NCBI GenBank assembly: GCA_947039455.1
Contig: CAMQZB010000004.1
Location: 39,990-103,989, forward strand
Origin: an uncultured Clostridia bacterium
GTDB lineage: Bacteria; Bacillota; Clostridia; Christensenellales; CAMQZB01
Length of the DNA: 64,000 nucleotides
Direction of reading: 5' to 3'
The first letter of the stretch is position 1; each line of letters starts with the position of its first letter. Positions 50,758 through 60,356 of this stretch are shown one piece after another. The position numbers and the translations under genes were made by a program. The notes under the pieces are model-generated. The model did no database searches. It saw only the letters and a list, made by a program, of their open reading frames with translations, and had not been told where the DNA came from.

Positions 50758-52653
50758 ATGAAAAAAGCGAACTCAATAATCGGAATAATCCTTGTGATTG
50801 CACTAATATTCACTGGACTATCAACAAAAACAGCCGTAGCATATGGTGACGAGAATTTTAATAGAAAAGATATTTTTGCGGTTGATAGTTTAATTGAAGA
50901 TGTGATTAATTGGAAGAAAAGCAATATGGGCTATGAAGTGACAGAGTCTCTATTTCAAGACGAGTTTTTAGAAATGGCAGGTTCAACTTCAGGGGATTGG
51001 TACGCAATGGCACTTGGTCGATATGGTTATGAGGATAACTACGGAAGTTATCTTGGGGTAATTGATGACTACATTGAAACAGAGTATAAAACTGATGCGA
51101 AACTAGATATTTACAAAGCAACCGAATGGCAAAGAATAGGTCTAGCAATAACAGCAGTTGGCGGAAATCCAAAAGCTTTTTCTAACTTTGAAGGTTCGCC
51201 AATTGACTTAGTGTCGGATGGTTCTTACAATCGTGGTTTAGTGCAAAGCCCAGGTCGACAAGGCATTAACGGTTGGATATACGGACTAATTTTCATGGAT
51301 AGCAAAAGATACGAAATTCCTGATACTGCTAATGACACAAGAGAAGATTTTATTTTGGAATTGTTGAAACTACAGCTAGCGGACGGCGGATTTGCACTTA
51401 TGGGCAATAAATCCGATGTGGACATAACCGCAATGACACTGCAAGCACTAGCACCATACTACAATAGTGAAAGAGAGTTTTCCTATGTTTCAGCAAAAAT
51501 AAAAGACGAAAAAGGTGAGTTTATCCCCCAAGTAAAGACAGTTCGTGAAGTAGTAGATGAAAGTGTTCTGTTTTTGTCAAGTACTCAGAATGAAACAGGA
51601 ACTTTCGCCAGTTGGGGTAGCGAAAACAGCGAAAGTAGTAGTCAAGTAATTCTTGCATTAACAGCGTTGAGAATAGACCCTCACAACGATCAACGCTTTG
51701 TGAAAAACGACAAGTCCGCCATTGATGGATTGTTAACATTCAAGCAAAATGACGGCGGTTTTACACATTCTTATAGTTTCGATAGTGAAAATCCTAATGC
51801 GGTACCAAGTGTTTCCTCGTCAATGGCAAGCGAGCAAGCGCTTTGTGCATTGATTTCCTACGATAGATTTCTTAGTAATCAAAGAACATTCTACGATATG
51901 CGTGAAGATTTCACGGTGGAGGAAATAGCACAAATTAGTGCTGTTGAAAAGTCTATTGAAAGGCTGAACCAAAACTCAACCAAACTAGAAATTCAACAGA
52001 TAGTTTCTACACTAGAAGAAAGTAACATAACGGATTTATCTTATGTAAACAATTATTGGAATCTTTCAGCTTATGCAAAAAAACACCATGTGAAATTGCT
52101 TGCCGAGAAGGAAATCTATCAAGGAAATCAGGAAGAATTAATTGAAAACATTGTGGCATTTACTGATGTGAACGTAAAGCAAGTGGAAGCGTTAATTGAT
52201 TATGAAAATCTTACAACGGAAAATTACGTTGAAGTTGTGCATTTAATGTATTTGCTTGAAAATACCAACGAGTTCCAAAAGAAAAACCAATATAAAACTA
52301 TTGTTGATAAAGCGTATAATCATATCCAATCTATCAAAAGCGAAATTGAATATATTAACATGAAAATCACTACAGAGCTTTATCCATTTAGCAAATTATC
52401 CTTAAAAGACAAGGCAGTTTGCGAAGAAATTTTCAATAGATACGAAAATTTAAGCCAAGTAGATAAGGGTGAAGTAACACACATTGATGATTTAATAAGA
52501 GCGAAAACTCAGCTTGACAATCTCACAACGGCATGGATTATAGGTGGTGGTCTATCAGCAATTTCACTTGTAGTTATTGCGATTGTTGTTATTAGAATTA
52601 GAAAAAGACAAAAAGTGAAAAGAAGTATGGAAATGGAAGAAAGTCAGGAGTAA
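50758..52653 (+). CDS. Surface alpha/alpha-toroid protein (prenyltransferase/squalene-cyclase-like repeats), signal peptide and C-terminal TM anchor
   Basis: DWYAMALGRYGY; LQLADGGFALMGNKSDVDITAMTLQALAPYY; LSSTQNETGTFASWGSENSESSSQVILALTAL; LLTFKQNDGGFTHSYS; C-term WIIGGGLSAISLVVIAIVVIRIRKRQ. Confidence 0.82.
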   Translation: MKKANSIIGIILVIALIFTGLSTKTAVAYGDENFNRKDIFAVDSLIEDVINWKKSNMGYEVTESLFQDEFLEMAGSTSGDWYAMALGRYGYEDNYGSYLGVIDDYIETEYKTDAKLDIYKATEWQRIGLAITAVGGNPKAFSNFEGSPIDLVSDGSYNRGLVQSPGRQGINGWIYGLIFMDSKRYEIPDTANDTREDFILELLKLQLADGGFALMGNKSDVDITAMTLQALAPYYNSEREFSYVSAKIKDEKGEFIPQVKTVREVVDESVLFLSSTQNETGTFASWGSENSESSSQVILALTALRIDPHNDQRFVKNDKSAIDGLLTFKQNDGGFTHSYSFDSENPNAVPSVSSSMASEQALCALISYDRFLSNQRTFYDMREDFTVEEIAQISAVEKSIERLNQNSTKLEIQQIVSTLEESNITDLSYVNNYWNLSAYAKKHHVKLLAEKEIYQGNQEELIENIVAFTDVNVKQVEALIDYENLTTENYVEVVHLMYLLENTNEFQKKNQYKTIVDKAYNHIQSIKSEIEYINMKITTELYPFSKLSLKDKAVCEEIFNRYENLSQVDKGEVTHIDDLIRAKTQLDNLTTAWIIGGGLSAISLVVIAIVVIRIRKRQKVKRSMEMEESQE

Positions 52654-52655
52654 TT

Positions 52656-53201
52656 ATGAAAAAAGATTTAGTTGCTATTGCGGTTGTGGTATTTATTTTA
52701 GTAATATTACTTAGCGGTACGAAAATTCAGTCGGTGGACGATTATTATTTAACCCACATCGATGAAATAACTGATGACAGCGAAACTATCTATATTTCTA
52801 TAGATTGCAAAACGGTTTTGGATAATTGGGATAAGCTAGACGAGAGTCTGCAAAACGAGAAATTCATTCCAGCGGAGGGGATTGTGCTAGAAAAAAGCCA
52901 GTATGTTTTACGCCCTGATGACAATGCGTTTGACGTGTTGGATCGAGCAATACGGCACAATGAAATTCAAATGGAAGCTGTTTATAGTAAGGGTTTCGGA
53001 AGCAACTACGTGAAAGGGATAAATCATTTATACGAATTCAGCTGTGGCGAATTGTCAGGGTGGATGTATAAAGTCAATGGTGAATTTCCAAGCTACGGAG
53101 CAAGTAAGTATGAATTGCAAGACGGAGACTATGTTGAATGGGTTTATAGTTGCGATTTGGGGCGCGATGTAGGAAGTGAATGGGGGGCGCAAACAGCATG
53201 A
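52656..53201 (+). CDS. Membrane-anchored DUF4430-domain protein
   Basis: N-term TM VAIAVVVFILVILLSG; LSGWMYKVNGEFPSYGASKYELQDGDYVEWVYSCDLG. Confidence 0.85.
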   Translation: MKKDLVAIAVVVFILVILLSGTKIQSVDDYYLTHIDEITDDSETIYISIDCKTVLDNWDKLDESLQNEKFIPAEGIVLEKSQYVLRPDDNAFDVLDRAIRHNEIQMEAVYSKGFGSNYVKGINHLYEFSCGELSGWMYKVNGEFPSYGASKYELQDGDYVEWVYSCDLGRDVGSEWGAQTA

Positions 53202-54079
53202 AATATTTTCACAACTGCCACCCTGTGGTGATGTTCAGTTACCTAATAGGCGTAATATTTATAACAATGTTCACAATGAATCCAATCTTTATCGGAATAT
53301 CATTTCTATGTTCTATATCTTTTACATTCATGCTATTTGGTGCAAAAGAAACAGTGAAATCTTTGCTATTAGCAATGCCAATGATAATCATTATTGCATT
53401 AACAAATCCACTATTTGTTCACAAAGGCGAAACGGTTTTATTTTTTCTAAACAATAATCCAATGACACTAGAAGCAATGATATACGGATTATTCGCAGCA
53501 CTAATGTTAGTTTCAGTGTTCTATTGGTTCAAGTGTTACAACAGATTAATGACCAGTGATAAGTTTATATATTTATTCGGACAAGTAATTCCAAAATTAG
53601 CGTTAATGCTATCAATGATGTTAAATTTTGTACCGAAATTCATAAAGCAATTCAAGGCGGTAGACGAGAGTCAAAAAGCCATGGGAATATATTCAGGCAG
53701 TTCGTATACAGATAAGATAAAATGCAAATTTAGAGTATTATCAAGCTTAATAACATGGAGTTTGGAAAACTCAATTGAAACAGCTGACTCAATGAAAGCC
53801 CGTGGATACGGATTGAAAGGTCGAACAAGTTATAGTGTTTTTCCTTGGAAAACTAGCGATAAATTGTTAATGAGCTACTTCGGTGTAATGATAATAATCG
53901 TGACGGTGGGATTATTTACAGGATATGCGGACTTTGATTATTATCCAAAAATCACTAGAATGTCATTTGAAATTATTCCAATATTACTATATTTTGGCGG
54001 GTTTATTTTGATGTTTACATCTACAATCATGGAAATTAAGGAGAATATGTTATGGCATTACTTGAAATCAAAAATTTAA
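53198..54079 (+). CDS. ECF transporter transmembrane component EcfT (start at ATGA overlap 53198; ORF track 53180)
   Basis: FHNCHPVVMFSYLIGVIFITM; SLENSIETADSMKARGYGLKGRTSY (EcfT coupling helix). Confidence 0.9.
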   Translation: MKYFHNCHPVVMFSYLIGVIFITMFTMNPIFIGISFLCSISFTFMLFGAKETVKSLLLAMPMIIIIALTNPLFVHKGETVLFFLNNNPMTLEAMIYGLFAALMLVSVFYWFKCYNRLMTSDKFIYLFGQVIPKLALMLSMMLNFVPKFIKQFKAVDESQKAMGIYSGSSYTDKIKCKFRVLSSLITWSLENSIETADSMKARGYGLKGRTSYSVFPWKTSDKLLMSYFGVMIIIVTVGLFTGYADFDYYPKITRMSFEIIPILLYFGGFILMFTSTIMEIKENMLWHYLKSKI

Positions 54080-55731
54080 CATTCAAATACAACGGCGGAA
54101 AAGATAATGCACTTGAAAAGGTTAATCTAACAGTAAATGAGGGTGAATTTGTAGTGATTTGTGGCGAGTCAGGTTGTGGAAAAAGCACACTGTTGAAAAT
54201 GCTGAAAAAACAACTTGCCCCTGCAGGAGAAAAAACAGGCGAAATCTTATACGACGGTGTAGAAGTTGACGGTCTTCAAGAACGTGTTTCAGTAGCAGAG
54301 ATTGGCTACGTAATGCAAAATCCCGACAATCAAATCGTAACTGATAAAGTGTGGCATGAACTTGCTTTTGGGCTAGAGAGTATGGGCGAAAAAACTGATG
54401 TAATACGCAGAAAAGTAGCGGAAGTATCAGGGTTTTTCGGAATTAATAGTTGGTATAGGAAGAAAACTTCAGAGTTGTCGGGCGGACAAAAACAACTAGT
54501 AAATTTAGCGTCAATTATGGTAATGAATCCACGATTACTAATACTGGACGAACCCACAAGTCAACTAGACCCAATCGGTGCAATGGAATTTATATCAACC
54601 TTGCAAAAAATTAATATTGAGCTTGGAATGACTGTAATTTTAGTTGAACATAGGTTAGAAGACGTTTTTCCAATAGCGGACAAAGTTGTGGTAATGGATA
54701 AATCTAATATTTTAATGACAGATACCCCAACAAATATAGGTGCAAATTTAAGAAAAATTTCTACTCATAAAATGAACCTAGCAATGCCAACCGCAGTGCG
54801 AATTTTCGGACAGCTAGACTGTGATTGTGCCTGTCCAATTACTATTAAAGAAGGCAAGAATTTTTTGAAACGCAATTTTGAAAACAAAATCCGTTCTATA
54901 GAAGTGCAAACTGAAACTAACGAAAACAAAAATGTTGCATTGGAAATTTCTGAAGGATATTTTAGGTATGAAAGAGAAACGCCTGATGTTTTAAATAATC
55001 TTTCTTTAAAAGTTTATGAAAATGAATTCATGTGTATTTTGGGAGGAAATGGTTCGGGGAAAACCACAACTTTGAAAATTCTTTCAGGATTAAAGAAACT
55101 CTACAAAGGCAAACTACGTATTTGGGGCAAGAAAATAAAGGAATATAAAGGCACGGAGCTTTATAAAAACAACATATCCTTTCTACCGCAAAACCCTCAA
55201 ACGCTTTTTGTTAGAAGTACGGTAATTGAAGATTTAATGGAAGTTGTGGAGATTTTGAAGTTTGACAAAGAAGAAAGCCAAAAACTCATAGACGAAATTT
55301 CGGAAAAACTTGAAATCAGCCATTTACACAATCAGCACCCTTACGATTTATCTGGTGGTGAGCAACAAAAAGTAGCATTTGCTAAAATACTATTAACAAG
55401 ACCAAAAATTATTTTACTAGACGAACCAACTAAAGGAATGGACGCATATTCAAAAAAATCTTTGGCAGAAATAATATACAAGCTAAAAAGCGAAGGAATG
55501 ACGATCTGCATGGTAACTCATGATATTGAATTCGCAGGTGAATTTGCTGATAGATGTTGTATGTTTTTCGATGGACAAATAGTCTCATCAGCACCGCCGA
55601 TTGAGTTTTTCTCAACAAACACGTACTACACAACATCAGCAATGCGAATTTCAAGAGGATTTTTTGATAATTCAATTACCACAAGTATGGTTGTAAGGCT
55701 TTGTAAAAGTAACAATCGAAAATCAAATTGA
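54052..55731 (+). CDS. Fused double ECF ATPase (EcfA-EcfA)
   Basis: Two Walker A (GESGCGKST, GGNGSGKTT), two signature motifs (LSGGQKQ, LSGGEQQK), two Walker B (LLILDEPTSQLD, IILLDEPTKGMD). Confidence 0.95.
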   Translation: MALLEIKNLTFKYNGGKDNALEKVNLTVNEGEFVVICGESGCGKSTLLKMLKKQLAPAGEKTGEILYDGVEVDGLQERVSVAEIGYVMQNPDNQIVTDKVWHELAFGLESMGEKTDVIRRKVAEVSGFFGINSWYRKKTSELSGGQKQLVNLASIMVMNPRLLILDEPTSQLDPIGAMEFISTLQKINIELGMTVILVEHRLEDVFPIADKVVVMDKSNILMTDTPTNIGANLRKISTHKMNLAMPTAVRIFGQLDCDCACPITIKEGKNFLKRNFENKIRSIEVQTETNENKNVALEISEGYFRYERETPDVLNNLSLKVYENEFMCILGGNGSGKTTTLKILSGLKKLYKGKLRIWGKKIKEYKGTELYKNNISFLPQNPQTLFVRSTVIEDLMEVVEILKFDKEESQKLIDEISEKLEISHLHNQHPYDLSGGEQQKVAFAKILLTRPKIILLDEPTKGMDAYSKKSLAEIIYKLKSEGMTICMVTHDIEFAGEFADRCCMFFDGQIVSSAPPIEFFSTNTYYTTSAMRISRGFFDNSITTSMVVRLCKSNNRKSN

Positions 55732-55803
55732 ATTTAATTTCAGTAAAAGTAATATGATATGAAAACTAAAATAATGGAATAAAGAAAAAAAGAGGTAACT
55801 ATC

Positions 55804-56508
55804 GTGACATATGTAAAGAGAAAGAAGTTAATATTTAGCGTACTTATGTATTTCGTAGCAATCCCACTTACGATATTGTTGGGCGTGGTGTTGTTTAATG
55901 ACAGACAGTATTCAATAATATCGATTATCATAGCAGGATTAGCATGTTTGCCGTTTTTCATACGATTTGAGAAAAGCAATGCAAGTTCCAGAGAAATTAT
56001 AGTAATAGCAACAATGACCGCACTAGCAGTGGTAGGGCGAATAGTGTTTATGGCATTGCCGGGGTTCAAACCGGTAACGGCAATAGTAATAATCACAGCG
56101 ATAGCATTCGGAAAAGACGCAGGGTTTCTAACGGGTTCAATGTCAGCGTTAGTGTCGAACATATATTATGGACAAGGACCATGGACGCCGTTTCAAATGT
56201 TAGCATGGGGATTCATAGGCTTTCTTGCAGGGATGATCTTTTATAAAAAAGAAAAGCCAAATATGATATTGTTAATAGTAGTAGGAATAATAGGAGGGGT
56301 AATTTTCTCTCTAATGATGGACGTGTGGACGGTGCTTGCACTCGATGGTGCGTTCACAATGTCAAGGTACTTGATAGCGATTTCCACAAGCACTCCATTC
56401 ATGGTGCTTTACTCAGCATCAAATGCGGCATTTCTAGCACTTTTCACAAAGCCAATATTGGAAAAGCTCAACCGAATAAAAGTAAAGTACAAGGTGTTCA
56501 CAGCATAG
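55804..56508 (+). CDS. ECF transporter substrate-binding S component (candidate cobalamin, CbrT-like)
   Basis: EIIVIATMTALAVVGRIVFMALPGFKPVTAIVIITAIAFGKDAGFLTGSMSALVSNIYYGQGPWTPFQMLAWGFIGFLAG; B12 riboswitch context. Confidence 0.82.
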   Translation: MTYVKRKKLIFSVLMYFVAIPLTILLGVVLFNDRQYSIISIIIAGLACLPFFIRFEKSNASSREIIVIATMTALAVVGRIVFMALPGFKPVTAIVIITAIAFGKDAGFLTGSMSALVSNIYYGQGPWTPFQMLAWGFIGFLAGMIFYKKEKPNMILLIVVGIIGGVIFSLMMDVWTVLALDGAFTMSRYLIAISTSTPFMVLYSASNAAFLALFTKPILEKLNRIKVKYKVFTA

Positions 56509-56531
56509 AAGTAGTCGATTTAACAAAAAAG

Positions 56532-56563
56532 CAAACAAACCGCAGATTATCTGCGGTTTGTTT
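56532..56563 (+). terminator. Terminator of the ECF cluster
   Basis: aaacaaaccgcagattatctgcggtttgtttt. Confidence 0.85.
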
Positions 56564-56905
56564 TGAATTAAATAGCGGTAATAAAATAGTGGAAAAACCT
56601 ATAAAAAAATTGCCTATATATATAATGTAAATGACAAACCAAAAAACAAGGTAAAAAAAACGTTGAAAAACCAAATAAACATAATCGCATAGAACAAGGA
56701 AAGTATCACTAAAATCCAAACCCCCTCCTAGAAAAAACGAAAAAAAGTGACAAGAAGGCAAATTTCATCATAAAATAGAAGTAGCGCGTGGACCGTTATA
56801 TAGTTAGTAGGAAGAAAAAAACTATAAAAATCATACTATTTTCAATAAAAACCATATATTATGAAAAAAAACACACAAAAAGTTATAAAAATTAACCCAA
56901 AACAC

Positions 56906-56934
56906 TTGAATAATTAAACTACACGTGCTATAAT
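56906..56934 (+). promoter_or_regulatory. Promoter of lipoprotein 1
   Basis: TTGAAT - 17 nt - TATAAT. Confidence 0.7.
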
Positions 56935-57024
56935 AACATTAATGATTATTATTATGAGGAACTTGACGCCAAGCACCAAACTCCGTTGAAGAACCGATAT
57001 TAACTAAAATCAAGCAAATTAACA

Positions 57025-57151
57025 AAAAAAATAACTAAAACAAACTATTGATTTATTTTAGGAGGTAGTTTATGAAAAACAGAGTATTACGTTTAGCTAT
57101 CGTTGCACTTTTAGTAGTGGCAATGGTTCTAACTATGGCGGCATGTGGTGA
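57025..57151 (+). repeat. 127-bp exact repeat (RBS + signal peptide cassette), copy 1; second copy at 60230-60356
   Basis: Direct comparison: aaaaaaataactaaaacaaactattgatttattttaggaggtagtttatgaaaaacagag...gcggcatgtggtga in both. Confidence 0.97.
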
Positions 57152-59654
57152 GGATCCGGTTAACCCAACTCCAACTCCAGGCCCAGAAGTAACAACAACA
57201 CCTACACCAGACGACACGTCTAAACCAGATGAGACAGCAAAACCACCAGTTGGTTCTGATGAATCTCAATTGGAATCTAAATACGGCATCACATTCCCTG
57301 AATTTGATGGTAAATTAGCATTCGATTCTGAGTATGCAACGTACAACGTAGCTGGTGAAGATAATTTTGGTGATTACAAATTGGTAGCTAAGAAAAACGG
57401 TACCGATGCTAAAATCCAAATCGCTGTACCAGCTCCATTTGAAAACCAAGCTTACGATGCATTCCTTAACCAAAGCGGAAGCAAACAACCAAAAATTGAA
57501 GTAAACGTTGAAGGCACAGCTGCAAACGGTGATGATATTGACGTTGTAATTGAGCAATTATTGATGGATGGAAAACCAGCACCAGATGGTACAAACCTAG
57601 AGACTAAAGACCAATTGTACTTCGTTCCTGCTCATGCTGGAACTTACGTTGTAGAATATACAATCGAGTTCAGCGCTGACGCAAAATCTTATGGATTCTA
57701 TGCAGCAGAAGAGATCGAAGAAGAATATACAGTTGTAAAAACTTATGAAGTAGCAAAAATGAACGTTGAAGTAGAAGCGGTTAGTGATGTATTCTATGTA
57801 AAGACAGTACAAACTTTCCCAGCGGCACCAATCAACGTAGTAGAAATTGACATTGCTGATGATGCAGTATTAAACAAATCTGTTGAAGACTTTATCGTGA
57901 ATTCATTAAGAGGCGAAGACGGAGATTACAACTTATCAGTTGGAATTACAACTCCTGATTTAGCAGTAGCTGATAATTACCCACTTGAATTGTCATTCAC
58001 GTTTGATGGCGCTGCTGCTGAAGCATCTGATCTAGTATCAAATGATTTCAATGCAACATTCACAAACGGAACACGTTATGTATTCGACGAAGCTGACCAA
58101 GCAACTTTCAAAAGTTCAATGGAAGCTTTAAACAGATTGGTAAACAAATACACTGACGCTGACACTGGAAAAACTGAAGGTGCTGTTAATGTTGAAAAAC
58201 CTTTCGCAACAACTGACGATTTGAAATTGTTCATTGCAACTTACGAAGGTTTGGAATCAGACATCGCTGGAGCACTAGCTGTTGCCGCTTATGACGCTGA
58301 TCCATCTAGACAATTCAAACCAGAGAACAAATTAACTGCAAACACAGTTACTACTCAAGTAGCAGGAATCGCGGTTCAAAAAGCTAACCTTGAAAGATCT
58401 AACCTAGTAATCGAAGCTAAAGAGTTATACGAGATTTATCTTGGAAAACAATATAGCGACGCTGCTAAAAATGATTTCATTGCTTACATGCTTGGACTTG
58501 GCAGATTGCCAACAGTTCCTGGACTTGATTCAGATTACGCCTATGTATCAGCTCAAATAGCTGAGCCAAAAGCTACTGAAATTGTTGATACGTATGTAGA
58601 AGATATGCTAGAGGCATTTACAAAATCAGTTGCATTGTCTAAGACAGCTATGTTTGAATTCATTGAAACAATCAATCAATCAACAATTAACGCTGCTGAA
58701 AAAGCTTTAGCATCTGTTGTTGAAAAGTATGATGATCTTCCAGCTCACTTAAAAACTGGTGATAATGAAACTGCACTTCTTGCAGAGCAAGTTATGTATT
58801 ATGAAATGTCTACAAGATTCGAAACTTATACTTCAATTATTGAAGGTTTAGATTCTTATATTCACAAAACAGGTGCTCTTGATACGAAAGCAACTTTAAC
58901 AGCAATGGGCGAGTTGACAGGATTTAACTTTGACGCATCTGCGAAAAACGTTAATGTACCACAAGCTGTATGGGCTCCAAAAACAGGCGAAGGTATGCCA
59001 ACATTAGCTGAATTATTGTTCACTGTTGTTGATGTTAAAACAGGAGCAATTCCTGCTTCTGCTGACGTTACTATGGCACCAGTACTTCCAATTTTATTAA
59101 CTTCTGATGTAGCTACTGCTCAAAGAGTAATCATTGATTCATATATTGCTCTTGATGACGCTATCGTAGCTGCTCAAAAAGATATCATTTCAAAACTTGG
59201 AACAAAAATTACAGGTGCAGTTGCAACTCCAGATGGTACTCTTCTAGGATTCACTCTTACAGGTGCTACTGTTGATGCTTTAGCACTTCCTGATGCTTTC
59301 GCATCATACACTCCAGCAGGTGCCGATACTCAAGATGGATTTGTGTTCCATCAAGGTGAACAAGCAGATGCTTTATCTGTATTAGAGTCACTTAAAAAAT
59401 ATATCGCTGAGTTTGCACTTTTAAGTGTTGTTACTTTAGAAGATATTGATTTAGCTGATGGATCTACTGTAACAGGTGTTAAAGTACCATTCGTTGCTCT
59501 TGAAGATGATAGCTTAACAGTTGTTATTGAAGAAATTCTTACAGAAGCAATCGAAAATGTTGATCAATTTATTGAAGACTACAATGGTAAATCAGCTCTT
59601 AACAAAGCAACAGACACTAGTGCAGAATATGTGTATCCAACATTTACAGCTTAA
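57072..59654 (+). CDS. Large secreted lipoprotein 1 of unknown function
   Basis: MKNRVLRLAIVALLVVAMVLTMAACG lipobox, Pro/Thr-rich linker, 860 aa. Confidence 0.85.
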   Translation: MKNRVLRLAIVALLVVAMVLTMAACGEDPVNPTPTPGPEVTTTPTPDDTSKPDETAKPPVGSDESQLESKYGITFPEFDGKLAFDSEYATYNVAGEDNFGDYKLVAKKNGTDAKIQIAVPAPFENQAYDAFLNQSGSKQPKIEVNVEGTAANGDDIDVVIEQLLMDGKPAPDGTNLETKDQLYFVPAHAGTYVVEYTIEFSADAKSYGFYAAEEIEEEYTVVKTYEVAKMNVEVEAVSDVFYVKTVQTFPAAPINVVEIDIADDAVLNKSVEDFIVNSLRGEDGDYNLSVGITTPDLAVADNYPLELSFTFDGAAAEASDLVSNDFNATFTNGTRYVFDEADQATFKSSMEALNRLVNKYTDADTGKTEGAVNVEKPFATTDDLKLFIATYEGLESDIAGALAVAAYDADPSRQFKPENKLTANTVTTQVAGIAVQKANLERSNLVIEAKELYEIYLGKQYSDAAKNDFIAYMLGLGRLPTVPGLDSDYAYVSAQIAEPKATEIVDTYVEDMLEAFTKSVALSKTAMFEFIETINQSTINAAEKALASVVEKYDDLPAHLKTGDNETALLAEQVMYYEMSTRFETYTSIIEGLDSYIHKTGALDTKATLTAMGELTGFNFDASAKNVNVPQAVWAPKTGEGMPTLAELLFTVVDVKTGAIPASADVTMAPVLPILLTSDVATAQRVIIDSYIALDDAIVAAQKDIISKLGTKITGAVATPDGTLLGFTLTGATVDALALPDAFASYTPAGADTQDGFVFHQGEQADALSVLESLKKYIAEFALLSVVTLEDIDLADGSTVTGVKVPFVALEDDSLTVVIEEILTEAIENVDQFIEDYNGKSALNKATDTSAEYVYPTFTA

Positions 59655-59711
59655 TAGCTAAAAACTAAATATAAGCAAAGGGAACGCAAGTTAACTTTGT
59701 AAATAAATAGA

Positions 59712-59746
59712 GGAAAGGGCAAAGGATTTATTCTTTGCCCTTTTTG
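59712..59746 (+). terminator. Terminator
   Basis: gaaagggcaaaggatttattctttgcccttttt. Confidence 0.85.
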
Positions 59747-60116
59747 CAACCCCAAAAACATCCCCACAAAAAAAACACACATAAGGTCAGACAGCAAAGA
59801 GTAACACACCGCTATCACTACAGCGGTATTGTCTAGAATTATAATTAAAATATATCATATAAACAAATAATACTTATAATGTAGACGAAAAGCGCCATAT
59901 GAAACGCGTTTATATTCAATTAACATCAAAAAGGTGAATAATACTTCGTTTGATAAACAAGAAAGACTAGGTATAAGGCGAAAAAAAATGGATTAAAGTG
60001 TACAACCCACATAGATTAGTGCGTGAAAACATATAGGAAAAACATGACAAATTAACAAAAACTATATAAATTGTACATAAAAACTATATTTAATATTATA
60101 AATAGGTGAAAAACTA

Positions 60117-60145
60117 TTGCATTTTAAACATTAATGTGTTATTAT
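60117..60145 (+). promoter_or_regulatory. Promoter of lipoprotein 2
   Basis: TTGCAT - 17 nt - TATTAT. Confidence 0.55.
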
Positions 60146-60229
60146 ATTATCAACGACAGATTGTCAGTATTTAGTTGAGTTGGTGCTTGGGATAAATACG
60201 ACTATTTTGTAATGTTACAAATTAAAATT

Positions 60230-60356
60230 AAAAAAATAACTAAAACAAACTATTGATTTATTTTAGGAGGTAGTTTATGAAAAACAGAGTATTACGTTTA
60301 GCTATCGTTGCACTTTTAGTAGTGGCAATGGTTCTAACTATGGCGGCATGTGGTGA
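60230..60356 (+). repeat. 127-bp exact repeat, copy 2
   Basis: Identical to 57025-57151. Confidence 0.97.
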
